From Paraburkholderia tuberum STM678 (lineage in GTDB: Bacteria; Pseudomonadota; Gammaproteobacteria; Burkholderiales; Burkholderiaceae), in assembly GCF_902833905.1 (NCBI RefSeq), contig NZ_CADFGP010000003.1, positions 124,001 to 188,000 of the forward strand: a DNA stretch of 64,000 nt. The letters are read 5' to 3'. Positions 18,461 through 29,602 of this stretch are shown here, one piece after another. Within the stretch, counting starts at the first letter, position 1. Every line of letters begins with the position of its first letter. Under the pieces are notes generated by a model that did no database searches, was not told the origin of the DNA, and saw only the letters and a program-made list of their open reading frames with translations. The position numbers were made by a program, and so were the translations under genes.

Positions 18461-18494
18461 AAAGAAAGGAGCCCGCTTGACGCGGGCTCTTTGT
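18461..18494. terminator. Bidirectional rho-independent terminator
   Basis: An 8-bp perfect stem (18469-18476 with 18482-18489), flanked by A-rich sequence on the left and TTTGTCATT on the right. It serves the converging DUF1840 gene and the small secreted-protein gene. Confidence 0.8.
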
Positions 18495-18522
18495 CATTCA
18501 GAGGGCTTGTCCGCCTCGCCGC

Positions 18523-18720
18523 TCACTGGCTCGCGGGGGCCGCCGACGCTGCCGCGCCTTTCTTCATCTTTTGCTTCTTCGCCTTTTTGACATGCGCCTC
18601 GGTGGGGGGCGAGTAGGAGCTGACCGCGCTCGATCCGCCCGGCGCGGCGGGTTGTGCGAGCGCCACGGAAGCGCCCGCGGCCAGCGAAACAGCGGTCAAT
18701 AACAGTGTCAGCTTCTTCAT
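18523..18720 (-). CDS. Small exported Lys-rich protein, function unknown
   Basis: A 65-residue protein: a clear signal peptide (MKKLTLLLTAVSLAAGASVALA) then a short mature tail with a Lys-rich patch (VKKAKKQKMKKG) ending in Ala/Ser. GGAG lies eight bases before the ATG at 18720; the longer frame upstream lacks support. I do not recognise a family beyond small periplasmic basic proteins seen in Burkholderiales. A membrane- or DNA-binding role is speculation. Confidence 0.65.
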   Translation of the reverse strand: MKKLTLLLTAVSLAAGASVALAQPAAPGGSSAVSSYSPPTEAHVKKAKKQKMKKGAAASAAPASQ

Positions 18721-18909
18721 ACGATTTTTCTCCGTTGACGGTTGCAATTTCGGTGAGCCGGCGCGTTGTGCTCGCGCCTGACGGGATGAAAGCCGACTCA
18801 GTCTACAAAGCCGAAATTGCCGTGGCGCCAAATATTCTGTCTTTCGGACTCGATATAGTCGCGCACGCGCGGCTCGGGCCGCACGGCCCGGCCATGTATC
18901 GCTTCACGC

Positions 18910-21627
<2,718 letters not shown>

Positions 21628-21707
21628 GGCGTGTGTGCGAGTCGGGTGCGTGCGTTAAGGGACGTGCAGGACGTGCAGGACGTCGGGGCGAAGTGTTTCA
21701 GGCGGGC

Positions 21708-22778
21708 TCAGGCCGCGTCGCGATACTGGCTCGGCCACTTGCGCGGCTTCAGCTCGGCGAGCGCCTTCGCGATCGCCGCGATGTGCTCGGGCGTCGTGCC
21801 GCAGCAGCCGCCCGCGATGTTCACGAGCCCCGCTTCGGCGAATTCCTTCAGCAGGCCAGAGGTATCCGCGGGCAATTCGTCGAAGCCGGTGTCGCTCATC
21901 GGGTTCGGCAGGCCGGCGTTCGGATAGCACGACACGTAGGTGTCGCACAGCTTCGCGAGCTCGGCGATGTACGGACGCATCAGCGCCGCGCCGAGCGCGC
22001 AGTTCAGGCCGAACGTGAGCGGCTTCGCGTGACGCAACGAGTTCCAGAAGGCCTCGACGGTCTGGCCCGACAGAATGCGGCCCGACGCATCGGTGACGGT
22101 GCCCGAGATCATGATCGGCAGACGCTCGCCGGTGTTTTCGAACAGCTCGTCGAGCGCGAACAGTGCGGCCTTCGCATTCAGCGTGTCGAAGATCGTTTCG
22201 ACGAGGAACAGGTCCGCGCCGCCGTCGAGCAGCGCTTTCGCCTGCTCGTAGTACGCGGCGCGCAGTTCGTCGAAGGTCACGTTGCGCGCGCCCGGATCGT
22301 TGACGTCCGGCGAAATGCTGGCGGTTTTCGGCGTCGGGCCGATCGCGCCGGCGACGAAGCGCGGCTTGTCCGGCGTTGCGTATTTGTCGCACGCGGCGCG
22401 CGCGAGCTTCGCCGATTCGATGTTCATCTCGACGGCGAGCGATTCCATGCCGTAGTCGGCCTGCGCGACCGTGGTCGCGCCGAACGTGTTGGTCTCGATG
22501 ATGTCCGCGCCCGCCGCGAGATACTGCTCGTGAATCTCGGCGATGATCTGCGGCTGGGTAATCGACAGCAGTTCGTTGTTGCCCTTGATGTCGCGCGCGT
22601 AGTCCTTGAAGCGCTCGCCGCGATAGCTGGCTTCGTCGAGCTTGTAGCGCTGGATCATCGTGCCCATCGCGCCGTCCAGAATCAGGATGCGCGAGTTCAG
22701 CAGCGCGGGCAGCGCTGCGCCGCGGGTGTAGGCGGGCTCCGAACGGACTGGCGTGATGGATTGAGCAGGCTGGGTCAT
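21708..22778 (-). CDS. metH: Methionine synthase, homocysteine-binding part of split MetH
   Basis: A 356-residue homocysteine S-methyltransferase module corresponding to MetH residues 1-350. It shows [33 protein letters not shown], and the zinc Cys ligands in GLNCALGA and the [10 protein letters not shown] pair. It ends just after the barrel ([14 protein letters not shown]), where the full-length enzyme continues into the folate domain. The companion gene follows 80 bases on, past a short run of 9-base GGACGTGCA repeats (21659-21682). A BhmT-like stand-alone methyltransferase is the alternative, but adjacency argues for a two-subunit MetH. Confidence 0.94.
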   Translation of the reverse strand: MTQPAQSITPVRSEPAYTRGAALPALLNSRILILDGAMGTMIQRYKLDEASYRGERFKDYARDIKGNNELLSITQPQIIAEIHEQYLAAGADIIETNTFGATTVAQADYGMESLAVEMNIESAKLARAACDKYATPDKPRFVAGAIGPTPKTASISPDVNDPGARNVTFDELRAAYYEQAKALLDGGADLFLVETIFDTLNAKAALFALDELFENTGERLPIMISGTVTDASGRILSGQTVEAFWNSLRHAKPLTFGLNCALGAALMRPYIAELAKLCDTYVSCYPNAGLPNPMSDTGFDELPADTSGLLKEFAEAGLVNIAGGCCGTTPEHIAAIAKALAELKPRKWPSQYRDAA

Positions 22779-22819
22779 GGCGGACGAGGGCTTGCGCCGG
22801 CGTTGGCGGAAAGCCTGTC

Positions 22820-22825
22820 ATTGTA
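22820..22825 (-). promoter_or_regulatory. Candidate -10 element of the metH operon
   Basis: TACAAT on the minus strand, 42 bases before the first metH start codon. No convincing -35 is visible. The upstream 120 bases contain a GC-rich inverted repeat (CCGGGCGGATGCGCCCGG, 22833-22850) but not the length or elements of a cobalamin riboswitch. Confidence 0.35.
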
Positions 22826-22942
22826 GCCGCAGCCGGGCGGATGCGCCCGGCGCGGAGGAGAGTGCGAGGCGCGGCCGGCAAAATCGACCGATACGAACGC
22901 GCCGCGCCGGGAATTCAGAAACGCGCTAACCAACGAGGCAAT

Positions 22943-22981
22943 AAAAAACGGCCCGGCAAGCCAAAGCCTGCCGGGCCGTTT
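22943..22981 (-). terminator. Rho-independent terminator of the DUF3567 gene
   Basis: A 13-bp perfect stem (22946-22958 with 22969-22981), ten-base loop, and a T run on the minus strand. It lies about 90 bases past the DUF3567 stop and insulates the metH promoter. Confidence 0.88.
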
Positions 22982-23071
22982 CGCTGCCGCCGACCGCTTG
23001 ATGGAACCCGCCGGCAAAGCCGCGCGGTGCGGTCGATCGATGTCGCCAGAGCGCCAGCTGAACCCCTCCGG

Positions 23072-23329
23072 TCAATGCAGAACCACCGGTTGATGCATCA
23101 GACTGTCGAATTGACCGAGGAATTCATCAACCTCGTCGAGCGTCGGCTCGCCTTCGATCAGCTTTTGCACATGCTCGCGAAAACGCGCCGCCAATGCCCC
23201 GTCGATGTAGATTTCGCGCTGCATGTTCTTGTCGACAATCTCGTAGCCGCCCGACTTCATGGCAAGCAGACCTTCCTGCGGAGGAAACTCGACGACACAG
23301 TAGTTAGGGCTGTTATAGATCATTTGCAT
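23072..23329 (-). CDS. DUF3567 domain-containing protein
   Basis: An 85-residue cytosolic protein typical of Burkholderiales: MQMIYNSPNYCVVEFPPQEG, then GGYEIVDKNMQREIYIDG and an acidic helix (LIEGEPTLDEVDEFLGQFD). The ATG at 23329 follows AAGGAG at seven bases, which rules out the longer frame to 23476. The family has no known function. It stands alone between its terminator and the leftward hydrolase gene. Confidence 0.85.
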   Translation of the reverse strand: MQMIYNSPNYCVVEFPPQEGLLAMKSGGYEIVDKNMQREIYIDGALAARFREHVQKLIEGEPTLDEVDEFLGQFDSLMHQPVVLH

Positions 23330-23447
23330 GGCGACACTCCTTATTTCCGTTGGGCTCCTGCCCTTTTCTGGACCGTAGGTGGAGCATGTGGGATGGAATT
23401 CAAGGGGTGGGTCCGGACGACGCAAGTAAAAACTCCGGACCTGACGG

Positions 23448-24236
23448 TTAGACTCGCCGCTCCAGAAACGATTCAAGCAAGGCGGCGAAACGCTGTGATT
23501 GCTCGATTGGCGCGAGATGCGCGGCGTCCAGCAACTCGAAGCGGGCGCCCTCGATCGCCTCCGCTATTGCCTGCGTAGCAGCAGGGGGCGTGCCAGTGTC
23601 GTGACGTCCGGCCACCGTCAGCGTCGGCGAGCGGATTGCGCCGTGCTGGCCGCGAAGGTCGAAATCGCGCAGTGCCTCGCAGGCCATCGCAAAACCTTCC
23701 GGCGAGGTGCGCGCAAATGTCTCACGGATCGGCTCGACCGCTTCGGGATGGCCGGCCTGAAAGTCGGGCGTGAGCCAACGCGCGATCGTCGACGGTAACA
23801 GCGCCTCCATGCCGTCGCTGCGCGCGGTGTGGGCGCGCTGATTCCACAACTCACGGTTCTCGGGCGGAGTGCCGCCGGTGCTGTCGGCAATCGTCAGCGT
23901 GTCGATGCGCGATGGATGGTCGAGCGCGAACTGCTGCGCAATCATGCCGCCGAGCGACAGGCCGACCAGGTGCGTCGTCCGCGCGCCGAGGGCATCGAGC
24001 AGTTTGGCGAGATCGTCGGCCAGATCGCGCATGGCGAACGGCTCGCGCGCAGCCGCGCTGTGGCCGTGGCCGCGCACGTCGTAGCGCAGCACCGTGTAAT
24101 CGTCGCGGAAATAGCCTGCCATCTGATCCCAGATGGAAAGATCGCCGCCCAACTGATGGATGAACGTGAGCCACGGGCCGCCGCCTTCGTTGCTCAGCAC
24201 GTAGCGTGTGTCGATACCGTTGATGTTCACTTGCAT
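23448..24236 (-). CDS. Alpha/beta-fold hydrolase (3-oxoadipate enol-lactonase-like)
   Basis: A 262-residue cytosolic hydrolase. The order is typical: oxyanion stretch TFIHQLGGDLSIWDQ, RYDVRGHGHS, the nucleophile elbow GLSLGGMIAQ with Ser, the acid in VAGRHDTGTPP and the final His in DAAHLAPIEQ. The pattern is that of PcaD-type enol-lactonases, but no other protocatechuate genes are nearby, so a lactone or ester substrate remains open. A palindrome with three GTGACAC/GTGTCAC half-sites lies about 130 bases upstream. Confidence 0.85.
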   Translation of the reverse strand: MQVNINGIDTRYVLSNEGGGPWLTFIHQLGGDLSIWDQMAGYFRDDYTVLRYDVRGHGHSAAAREPFAMRDLADDLAKLLDALGARTTHLVGLSLGGMIAQQFALDHPSRIDTLTIADSTGGTPPENRELWNQRAHTARSDGMEALLPSTIARWLTPDFQAGHPEAVEPIRETFARTSPEGFAMACEALRDFDLRGQHGAIRSPTLTVAGRHDTGTPPAATQAIAEAIEGARFELLDAAHLAPIEQSQRFAALLESFLERRV

Positions 24237-24363
24237 GCGGACTCCTTTGAAGGAAACGCAGTGAAAAAGCGCGGTGGGTCGCCTCGTTCGCGCGAACGGG
24301 GCTCCATTGACTTGCGAGTCAGCGTTGCAAAGGAAGTTTCGCCGATCTCGTGCGGATCTGCTC

Positions 24364-24390
24364 GTGACACTGTGTCACGAAAAGTGTCAC
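24364..24390. promoter_or_regulatory. Three-half-site palindrome upstream of the hydrolase gene
   Basis: GTGACAC-T-GTGTCAC (24364-24378) is a perfect 7-1-7 inverted repeat, followed by a third GTGTCAC at 24384-24390 that overlaps the stop codon of the DUF3108 gene. The arrangement looks like an operator. No regulator is assigned. Confidence 0.4.
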
Positions 24391-25700
24391 GGTTTGATGA
24401 TGGTCGGAGCGGTCGAATCGACCGGTGCAGCTGGGGCGGCCTCGGGTGTTACTGCCGATGCGTCGGCCGGCGCCGGCGTTGCAGGGCCCGTGGCAGCGGG
24501 GGCTGCGGGTGCAGCAGGCGTGGCCGGCGCGCCACCATTGCCGCGGTCATCCGGCGACGTGCCATCGACATTCAGCTTGCCGCGCCACACCAGTTCGAAC
24601 TGGGTACCGTTCGGCTCCGTCTGCAGTATGCGCGCCGGCAGCCAGCCAAGGGACGGGGCGAGCCACACATCGACGCGGCGCTGGTCGCCATCGTGGCGCG
24701 GCAGACGTTTGAAGTGACGCGTCTGCAGATAGCCTTGCGCGGCGCGGATCGTTTCGTCGCCGATCGTCTCGATCGGCCAGTTCTCCCCGCTATCGGTATC
24801 GACGACGAAAAACTGTCGCGTCACGCCAGGCTTATAGGCATCAGGATCGCCGCGCACGAGGCTCGCGAGCTGCATCACGACACTGAAGCGATCCTGCGCG
24901 CCGTCGGGCAACGGCAACGAGGCGGGCGTGCGCGTAAAGCCAACCTTCTTGTCGTTGCGATTGAAGATCGCGATGTCTTCGGCGCGACGGCCACGCTTTT
25001 CGCTGTACTGCGCCGGCGCGAGGCCAAAGGCATCGATGCCGCCGTGGCTCGAAAACACGAACGGACCGACGAACGGCAGCGGCACTGATACGACCATTTC
25101 GTAGCCCTGCCCGTCGCTCGCCCAATGGATCGTGCCGGGCGCGTTGCGCACGCCGTTGTAGAACGTGTCGTAGTCGAGTTCGGCCGACGGCGGTACCGAA
25201 AACTTCACTCCCTGCGACGCTTGCGGCGCGCTGGCCGCGGCAGGGGCGCTCGCGACGGCGCCACTGGCATTCGCATGGGCCGATGCATTCGCGTTCGCGG
25301 TGGCGGGTGGCGCGCTAGCCGCCACTTCCGATGCCGGCGTGGCCGCGGGCTCGTTCGGTTTGGCCGGTTGCAACGCGGTCATCACATGCTGCTCGCGCGG
25401 CGGCCTCGCCGCGGGCTTGCGTGCTGGCGAGGGCGGATGCGGTGCCGGCACGGCGGGCTGTCGCGCGGGTTGACGCTCGACCCTTTCGGGCGTCAGCAGC
25501 ACGACCTGCACCGGCACATGCTCGCGATTCGCCGGATTCAGATCCACGCGATTGCGCTCGAACCATTGCGCCGCGATCCAGTGCACAACCGCGACGGCCG
25601 CGAGGACGGCGATCCAGCGCCACGCGCGCGCGCCGCGTCCCGGTCCGCTACCAAAAGCGGGCAGGCGATCATGACGGCGGTTGGCGGAAGCAAAATCCAT
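24387..25700 (-). CDS. DUF3108 domain-containing protein with membrane anchor
   Basis: A 437-residue protein. Residues 26-45 form one transmembrane helix (WRWIAVLAAVAVVHWIAAQW). A long Pro/Ala-rich linker (70-165) leads to the DUF3108 domain (YDTFYNGVRNAPGTIHW, ISSHGGIDAFGLAPAQYSEKRG-like, RFSVVMQLASLVRGDP, RDGDQRRVDVWLAPSLGWLPARI). The C-terminal 55 residues are again Ala/Pro low complexity. DUF3108 proteins are lipid-binding-like periplasmic proteins of unknown role. It lies just downstream of the IclR regulator gene (42 bases). Confidence 0.83.
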   Translation of the reverse strand: MDFASANRRHDRLPAFGSGPGRGARAWRWIAVLAAVAVVHWIAAQWFERNRVDLNPANREHVPVQVVLLTPERVERQPARQPAVPAPHPPSPARKPAARPPREQHVMTALQPAKPNEPAATPASEVAASAPPATANANASAHANASGAVASAPAAASAPQASQGVKFSVPPSAELDYDTFYNGVRNAPGTIHWASDGQGYEMVVSVPLPFVGPFVFSSHGGIDAFGLAPAQYSEKRGRRAEDIAIFNRNDKKVGFTRTPASLPLPDGAQDRFSVVMQLASLVRGDPDAYKPGVTRQFFVVDTDSGENWPIETIGDETIRAAQGYLQTRHFKRLPRHDGDQRRVDVWLAPSLGWLPARILQTEPNGTQFELVWRGKLNVDGTSPDDRGNGGAPATPAAPAAPAATGPATPAPADASAVTPEAAPAAPVDSTAPTIIKP

Positions 25701-25742
25701 CGGCGCTTGAATCGGTGAGAGCGTGAAAGGATACGGTGCGTA

Positions 25743-26669
25743 TCAACCGTTGTCACCACGCGGCGTCGCGCTATAGCCGAGTTCGTACGACAGCTTGCGC
25801 GCGCATTCGCGCAGCGCGGTATCGATCTCGCCGCCCCAGCGGATATCGAACGCCCCTTCATGGCCGAGCGCGACGAGACCGAGCGCGAGTTCGCCGGTCG
25901 AATCGAACACCGGCAACGAAAACGCGTGGATCGTCGGCAGCAGCATGCCTTCGACGCGCGCAGCCTCGTGCTCGCGCACCTCGGCGAGCACCTTGTCGAC
26001 CTCTTCGCGGGTGCGTGGCGCGCCGCTATACGACGAGCGCCGCGAGTCGGTCAGCTCGCGCTCGAGCATCACGGCGGTCTTGCCGGACGGCAGGTAGGCG
26101 GCGAACAGCAGACCGGTCGCCGAACTGAGCAAGGGCATCACGTCGCCGAGCTTCAGCGACGCCTTGGCCGGATAGCTTGACTCCATCCAGTGCACCATCG
26201 TCGGTCCCTGATTGCCCCAAACCGCGATGCCGACGGTCAGGTCGAGCCGGTCGCGCAGTTCGGCGAGCGCGATGCGCGCGAGCTTCACACCGTCGACGCG
26301 AGCGAGCCGCGCGAGCCCCAGCTGCAAAGCGAAGCCGCCGAGTTCGTAGCGGCCCGACAGCGGGTCCTGCGCGACCACGCCCAGACGCAGAAAGCTGACC
26401 AGATAGCGATGCGCCTTCGCCGGACTCATGCCCGCGCGCTGCGCGAGATCGCGCAGCATCATCGCGCGCGGCTCGTGGGTCAGCACGTCGAGCAGCCTGA
26501 AACCGACCTCGATCGACTGGATGCCCGAGCGCAGTTTTTCTTCGCCGGGTTCGCCGGGTTCGTCATCGGCGCCGGTGGCGTCGGTTGCATGGGCGGGATC
26601 GAGCAGATCGTCGGCGGACGCGGGGTCGGTGCGGGTGCGGATCGTGCCGGAGCGGGCGTTGGCGGACAT
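25743..26669 (-). CDS. IclR-family transcriptional regulator
   Basis: A 308-residue regulator. After an acidic N-terminal stretch, the winged helix-turn-helix (GIQSIEVGFRLLDVLTHEPR, RDLAQRAGMSPAKAHRYLVS) is followed by the IclR effector domain (LGDVMPLLSSATGLLFAAYLP, ..., FSLPVFDSTGELALGLVALG). The ATG at 26669 is preferred; the frame further upstream overlaps the divergent promoter. It diverges from a fumarylacetoacetase-fold gene across 147 bases, a usual arrangement for an IclR protein controlling that catabolic gene. The effector is unknown. Confidence 0.9.
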   Translation of the reverse strand: MSANARSGTIRTRTDPASADDLLDPAHATDATGADDEPGEPGEEKLRSGIQSIEVGFRLLDVLTHEPRAMMLRDLAQRAGMSPAKAHRYLVSFLRLGVVAQDPLSGRYELGGFALQLGLARLARVDGVKLARIALAELRDRLDLTVGIAVWGNQGPTMVHWMESSYPAKASLKLGDVMPLLSSATGLLFAAYLPSGKTAVMLERELTDSRRSSYSGAPRTREEVDKVLAEVREHEAARVEGMLLPTIHAFSLPVFDSTGELALGLVALGHEGAFDIRWGGEIDTALRECARKLSYELGYSATPRGDNG

Positions 26670-26746
26670 GTGCAAAAGGCGCGGGCAGCGCGTTCGGTGA
26701 TCGTAATGGAGACGGCTACGGTGACACGACGACGAACACGCAGATA

Positions 26747-26776
26747 TTGGGCCGCGCCGATTCACCATCGTAGAAT
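26747..26776 (+). promoter_or_regulatory. Promoter of the fumarylacetoacetase-fold gene
   Basis: TTGGGC (26747-26752) and TAGAAT (26771-26776) are 18 bases apart, 40 bases before the start codon. The IclR protein encoded divergently is the likely regulator. Confidence 0.5.
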
Positions 26777-26816
26777 ACATTCCTTCCATCGTCACTAATA
26801 CACGGTTCACAGCTCT

Positions 26817-27800
26817 ATGAAACTTGCCTCGCTGAAGGACGGCACGCGCGACGGTCAACTGATCGTCGTGTCCCGCGACCTGCACACGGCGGCCATCGCC
26901 GACGCGATCGCGCCCACGCTGCAGCGCGTGCTAGACGACTGGGCCTTCTACGCGCCGCAACTGCACGACCTTTACGATGCGCTGAACCAGGGCCGTGCGC
27001 GCAACAGCTTTTCATTCGACGCCAAAGAGTGCATGGCGCCGCTGCCGCGCGCGTTCCAGTGGGCCGACGGCTCGTCGTACGTGAACCACGTCGAGCTCGT
27101 GCGGCGCGCGCGCGGCGCGCAAATGCCGCCTGAATTCTGGACCGACCCGCTGATGTACCAGGGCGGTAGCGACGACTTCATCGGCCCGCGCGACGACGTG
27201 GCGTGCGCATCGGAAGAGTACGGCATCGACTTCGAGGCCGAAGTCGCGGTCGTCACCGGCGATGTGCGGATGGGCGCGACGCCCGAGCAGGCCCTGCGCG
27301 GCGTGCGGCTGGTCACGCTCGTCAACGACGTGTCGCTGCGCAACCTGATCCCCGCCGAACTCGCGAAGGGCTTCGGCTTTTTCCAGAGCAAGCCGGCCAC
27401 CTCATTCGCGCCGGTCGCCGTGACGCCCGACGAGCTCGGCGAACACTGGCGCGAAGGCCGCGTGCATCGGCCGATGATCGTCCACTGGAACGGCAGGAAG
27501 GTCGGCCAGCCCGACGCGGGCACCGATATGGTGTTTCACTTCGGTCAGCTGATCGCGCATGCCGCGAAAACGCGCAATCTGCGTGCTGGTGCCATCGTCG
27601 GTTCGGGCACGGTGTCGAACAAGGACGCGAAACGCGGCTACTGCTGTATCGCCGAGAAGCGCTGCCTCGAAACGATCGAGCACGGCGCGCCGCAAACGGA
27701 GTTCATGAAATACGGCGACACCGTGAGGATCGAAATGTTCGACGATGCGGGCAAGTCGATTTTCGGTGCGATCGAGCAGAGCATCGCGCCGCTCGAATGA
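26817..27800 (+). CDS. Fumarylacetoacetate hydrolase family protein
   Basis: A 327-residue FAH-fold enzyme, a group that hydrolyses or decarboxylates beta-diketo acids using Mg or Ca. The metal-binding acids are in YGIDFEAEVAVVTGDV. VTLVNDVSLRNLIP and the family ending GAIVGSGTVSNKD are clear. The N-terminal 70 residues (LASLKDGTRDGQLIVVSRD) match the longer fumarylacetoacetase-like subgroup. No strong ribosome site precedes the ATG. It diverges from an IclR gene, which suggests an inducible aromatic or sugar-acid breakdown step; homogentisate genes are not present, so the exact substrate is open. Confidence 0.88.
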   Translation: MKLASLKDGTRDGQLIVVSRDLHTAAIADAIAPTLQRVLDDWAFYAPQLHDLYDALNQGRARNSFSFDAKECMAPLPRAFQWADGSSYVNHVELVRRARGAQMPPEFWTDPLMYQGGSDDFIGPRDDVACASEEYGIDFEAEVAVVTGDVRMGATPEQALRGVRLVTLVNDVSLRNLIPAELAKGFGFFQSKPATSFAPVAVTPDELGEHWREGRVHRPMIVHWNGRKVGQPDAGTDMVFHFGQLIAHAAKTRNLRAGAIVGSGTVSNKDAKRGYCCIAEKRCLETIEHGAPQTEFMKYGDTVRIEMFDDAGKSIFGAIEQSIAPLE

Positions 27801-27936
27801 AGCGCGGCGCTCACGCGGCAATGCTGTGACGCGGGCGGCACGCGCGAAAGGGTTTCGCCCGATGCCGCCACTTGCGCGCGCGGCTACACTGCGGCAAACA
27901 TCACAACTAAAACCCCGACGTGAGGAGGAAGACAGC

Positions 27937-28608
27937 ATGCCGCGATTGGACTTCTCCGCAGCTGGACGTCGGCGCGCTTGCGCGTCGCCCGTTGAAGCGC
28001 GCACGAGCGCGCGTGGCTTGCGTCAACGTTTCAATCGCACCGATCCGAGCGTGACCGGCCAGGTGCTGAAGATTCTCGCGACCCACCCCGACGCGGTAGT
28101 GGTCGGCGCGGCCGGCACGCCTGCCGCGTTGCCGCCGAAAACGCTGCGCCAGCGAGGCTACAAGGGCGTCATCTATCACAACCACGGCGTCGGCAATAAC
28201 GACTTCCTGCGCGTGTGCGGCGCCGATTGCAACGGCACCTTCCTGCCCGCGAGCCCGGTGCTGGTCGCCGCGCAATTGCCGGCCGATCATCCGGCGAAGG
28301 GTCTCGCCCGCGATTACATCGCACGCTTCGAGGCGCGGCACGGGGCGGGCAGCGTGTCGGCATTCGGTTCGTACACGTCGGACGCGGGCGCGTTGCTCGA
28401 GCATGCGATTCCGCTCGCGCTGAAAGCCGGCGCGCCCGGCACGACGCCGTTTCGCCGCGCGCTGCGCGAGGCGCTCGAAGGAACACGCGGTCTCGCGGAC
28501 ACCAATGGCGTCGTCAACATGAGCGAGGCCGATCATCTCGGGCTCGATCAGCGCGCCCGCGTGATGGTCGAAATCACCAATGGTAAGTGGCTTTATCAGC
28601 CGCATTGA
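27937..28608 (+). pseudogene. Truncated branched-chain amino-acid ABC substrate-binding protein
   Basis: A 223-residue remnant. From RFNRTDPSVTGQVLKILA on it is a normal C-terminal half of a Peripla_BP_6 (LivJ-like) receptor (AVVVGAAGTPAALPPKTLRQ, GFGSYTSDAGALLEHAIPLA-like, MSEADHLGLDQRARVMVEI). The start has a good GGAGG site, but the first 30 residues are Arg/Ala-rich and are neither signal peptide nor lobe I. About 150 residues of lobe I and most of the signal peptide are missing, which suggests an internal deletion that kept the reading frame. It cannot be exported or fold as a two-lobe receptor. Confidence 0.8.
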
Positions 28609-28662
28609 ACGGGGCGCGGCGTTGCGCGCGCGACTGAACGAATCTCCTCCGGACTGCTCACC

Positions 28663-29520
28663 ATGCCTCAGCCATCGCAACCGAACGACGCGTACTACGC
28701 GCACTACCAGTCGCTGCGTTTGCAGCGTCATCCGCATGGCGTGCTCGAAGTCGTGATGAGCGGCGAGGGCGCGAATAAAAGCGGCCTCGCGACCGCGAAC
28801 GCACGCATGCATTACGAGCTCGCGGAAATCTGGCGCGATATCGATCGCGATCCCGATACGCGCGTCGCGATCATTCGCGGCGAGGGTAAAGGCTTTTCGG
28901 CCGGCGGCGATCTGCAGCTCGTCGAGGACATGGCGAACGATTTCGAGGTGCGCACGCGTGTGTGGCGCGAAGCGCGCGATCTCGTCTACAACGTGATCAA
29001 CTGCGGCAAGCCGATCGTGTCGGCGATGCACGGGCCGGCGGTCGGCGCGGGGCTCGTCGCGGGGCTGCTCGCCGATATCTCGATCGCGGCGAAGACGGCC
29101 CGCATCATCGACGGACACACGCGCCTCGGCGTCGCCGCGGGCGATCATGCGGCGATCGTCTGGCCGCTCCTGTGCGGCATGGCGAAGGCGAAGTACTACC
29201 TGCTGCTGTGCGAGCCGGTGAGCGGCGAGGAGGCGGAGCGCATCGGGCTCGTGTCGCTGGCCGTCGACGAAAGCGATCTGCTGCCGAAGGCGTTCGAAGT
29301 CGCGCGCAAGCTGGCCGACGGTTCGCAGACCGCCATCCGCTGGACCAAGTACGCGTTGAACAACTGGCTGCGCACGGCGGGGCCGGCGTTCGATACGTCG
29401 CTCGCGCTGGAATTCATGGGCTTCGCGGGACCCGACGTGCGCGAAGGCCTGAGCTCGTTGCGCGAGCGGCGCGCGCCCGATTTTGGCGCGGGCGGTCCAC
29501 GTAACGACCAACGATCGTGA
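28663..29520 (+). CDS. Enoyl-CoA hydratase/isomerase family protein
   Basis: A 285-residue crotonase-fold enzyme. The oxyanion-hole segments are [12 protein letters not shown] (first) and [20 protein letters not shown] (second). The C-terminal helices [13 protein letters not shown] fit the trimeric fold. Gly and Asp/Glu replace parts of the canonical hydratase Glu pair, so hydratase, isomerase or another crotonase activity is possible. It lies 54 bases after the broken binding-protein gene and upstream of phaM. Confidence 0.9.
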   Translation: MPQPSQPNDAYYAHYQSLRLQRHPHGVLEVVMSGEGANKSGLATANARMHYELAEIWRDIDRDPDTRVAIIRGEGKGFSAGGDLQLVEDMANDFEVRTRVWREARDLVYNVINCGKPIVSAMHGPAVGAGLVAGLLADISIAAKTARIIDGHTRLGVAAGDHAAIVWPLLCGMAKAKYYLLLCEPVSGEEAERIGLVSLAVDESDLLPKAFEVARKLADGSQTAIRWTKYALNNWLRTAGPAFDTSLALEFMGFAGPDVREGLSSLRERRAPDFGAGGPRNDQRS

Positions 29521-29522
29521 TG

Positions 29523-29543
29523 TCATACCCCACACGGTATGAT
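29523..29543 (+). promoter_or_regulatory. Palindrome overlapping a -10 element before phaM
   Basis: TCATACC-N6-GGTATGA (29523-29529 and 29536-29542) is a perfect 7-bp inverted repeat. Its right arm contains TATGAT (29538-29543), a plausible -10, about 60 bases before the phaM start. An operator overlapping the promoter is inference. Confidence 0.45.
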
Positions 29544-29602
29544 CGAATCGACGCGCGCGGCATCGCGCGCTCCACCTATCATCCAGCACCGAGGCGACAA
29601 CC

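Noticed and set aside
21659..21682. GGACGTGCA tandem repeats between the two metH genes
   Set aside because: Only two full copies and one partial, too few to support a regulatory repeat; probably chance in GC-rich spacer.
22779..22940. Possible cobalamin or SAH riboswitch before metH
   Set aside because: The 165-base region lacks a B12-box and the required multi-stem layout. Only a simple GC stem and a -10 are seen.
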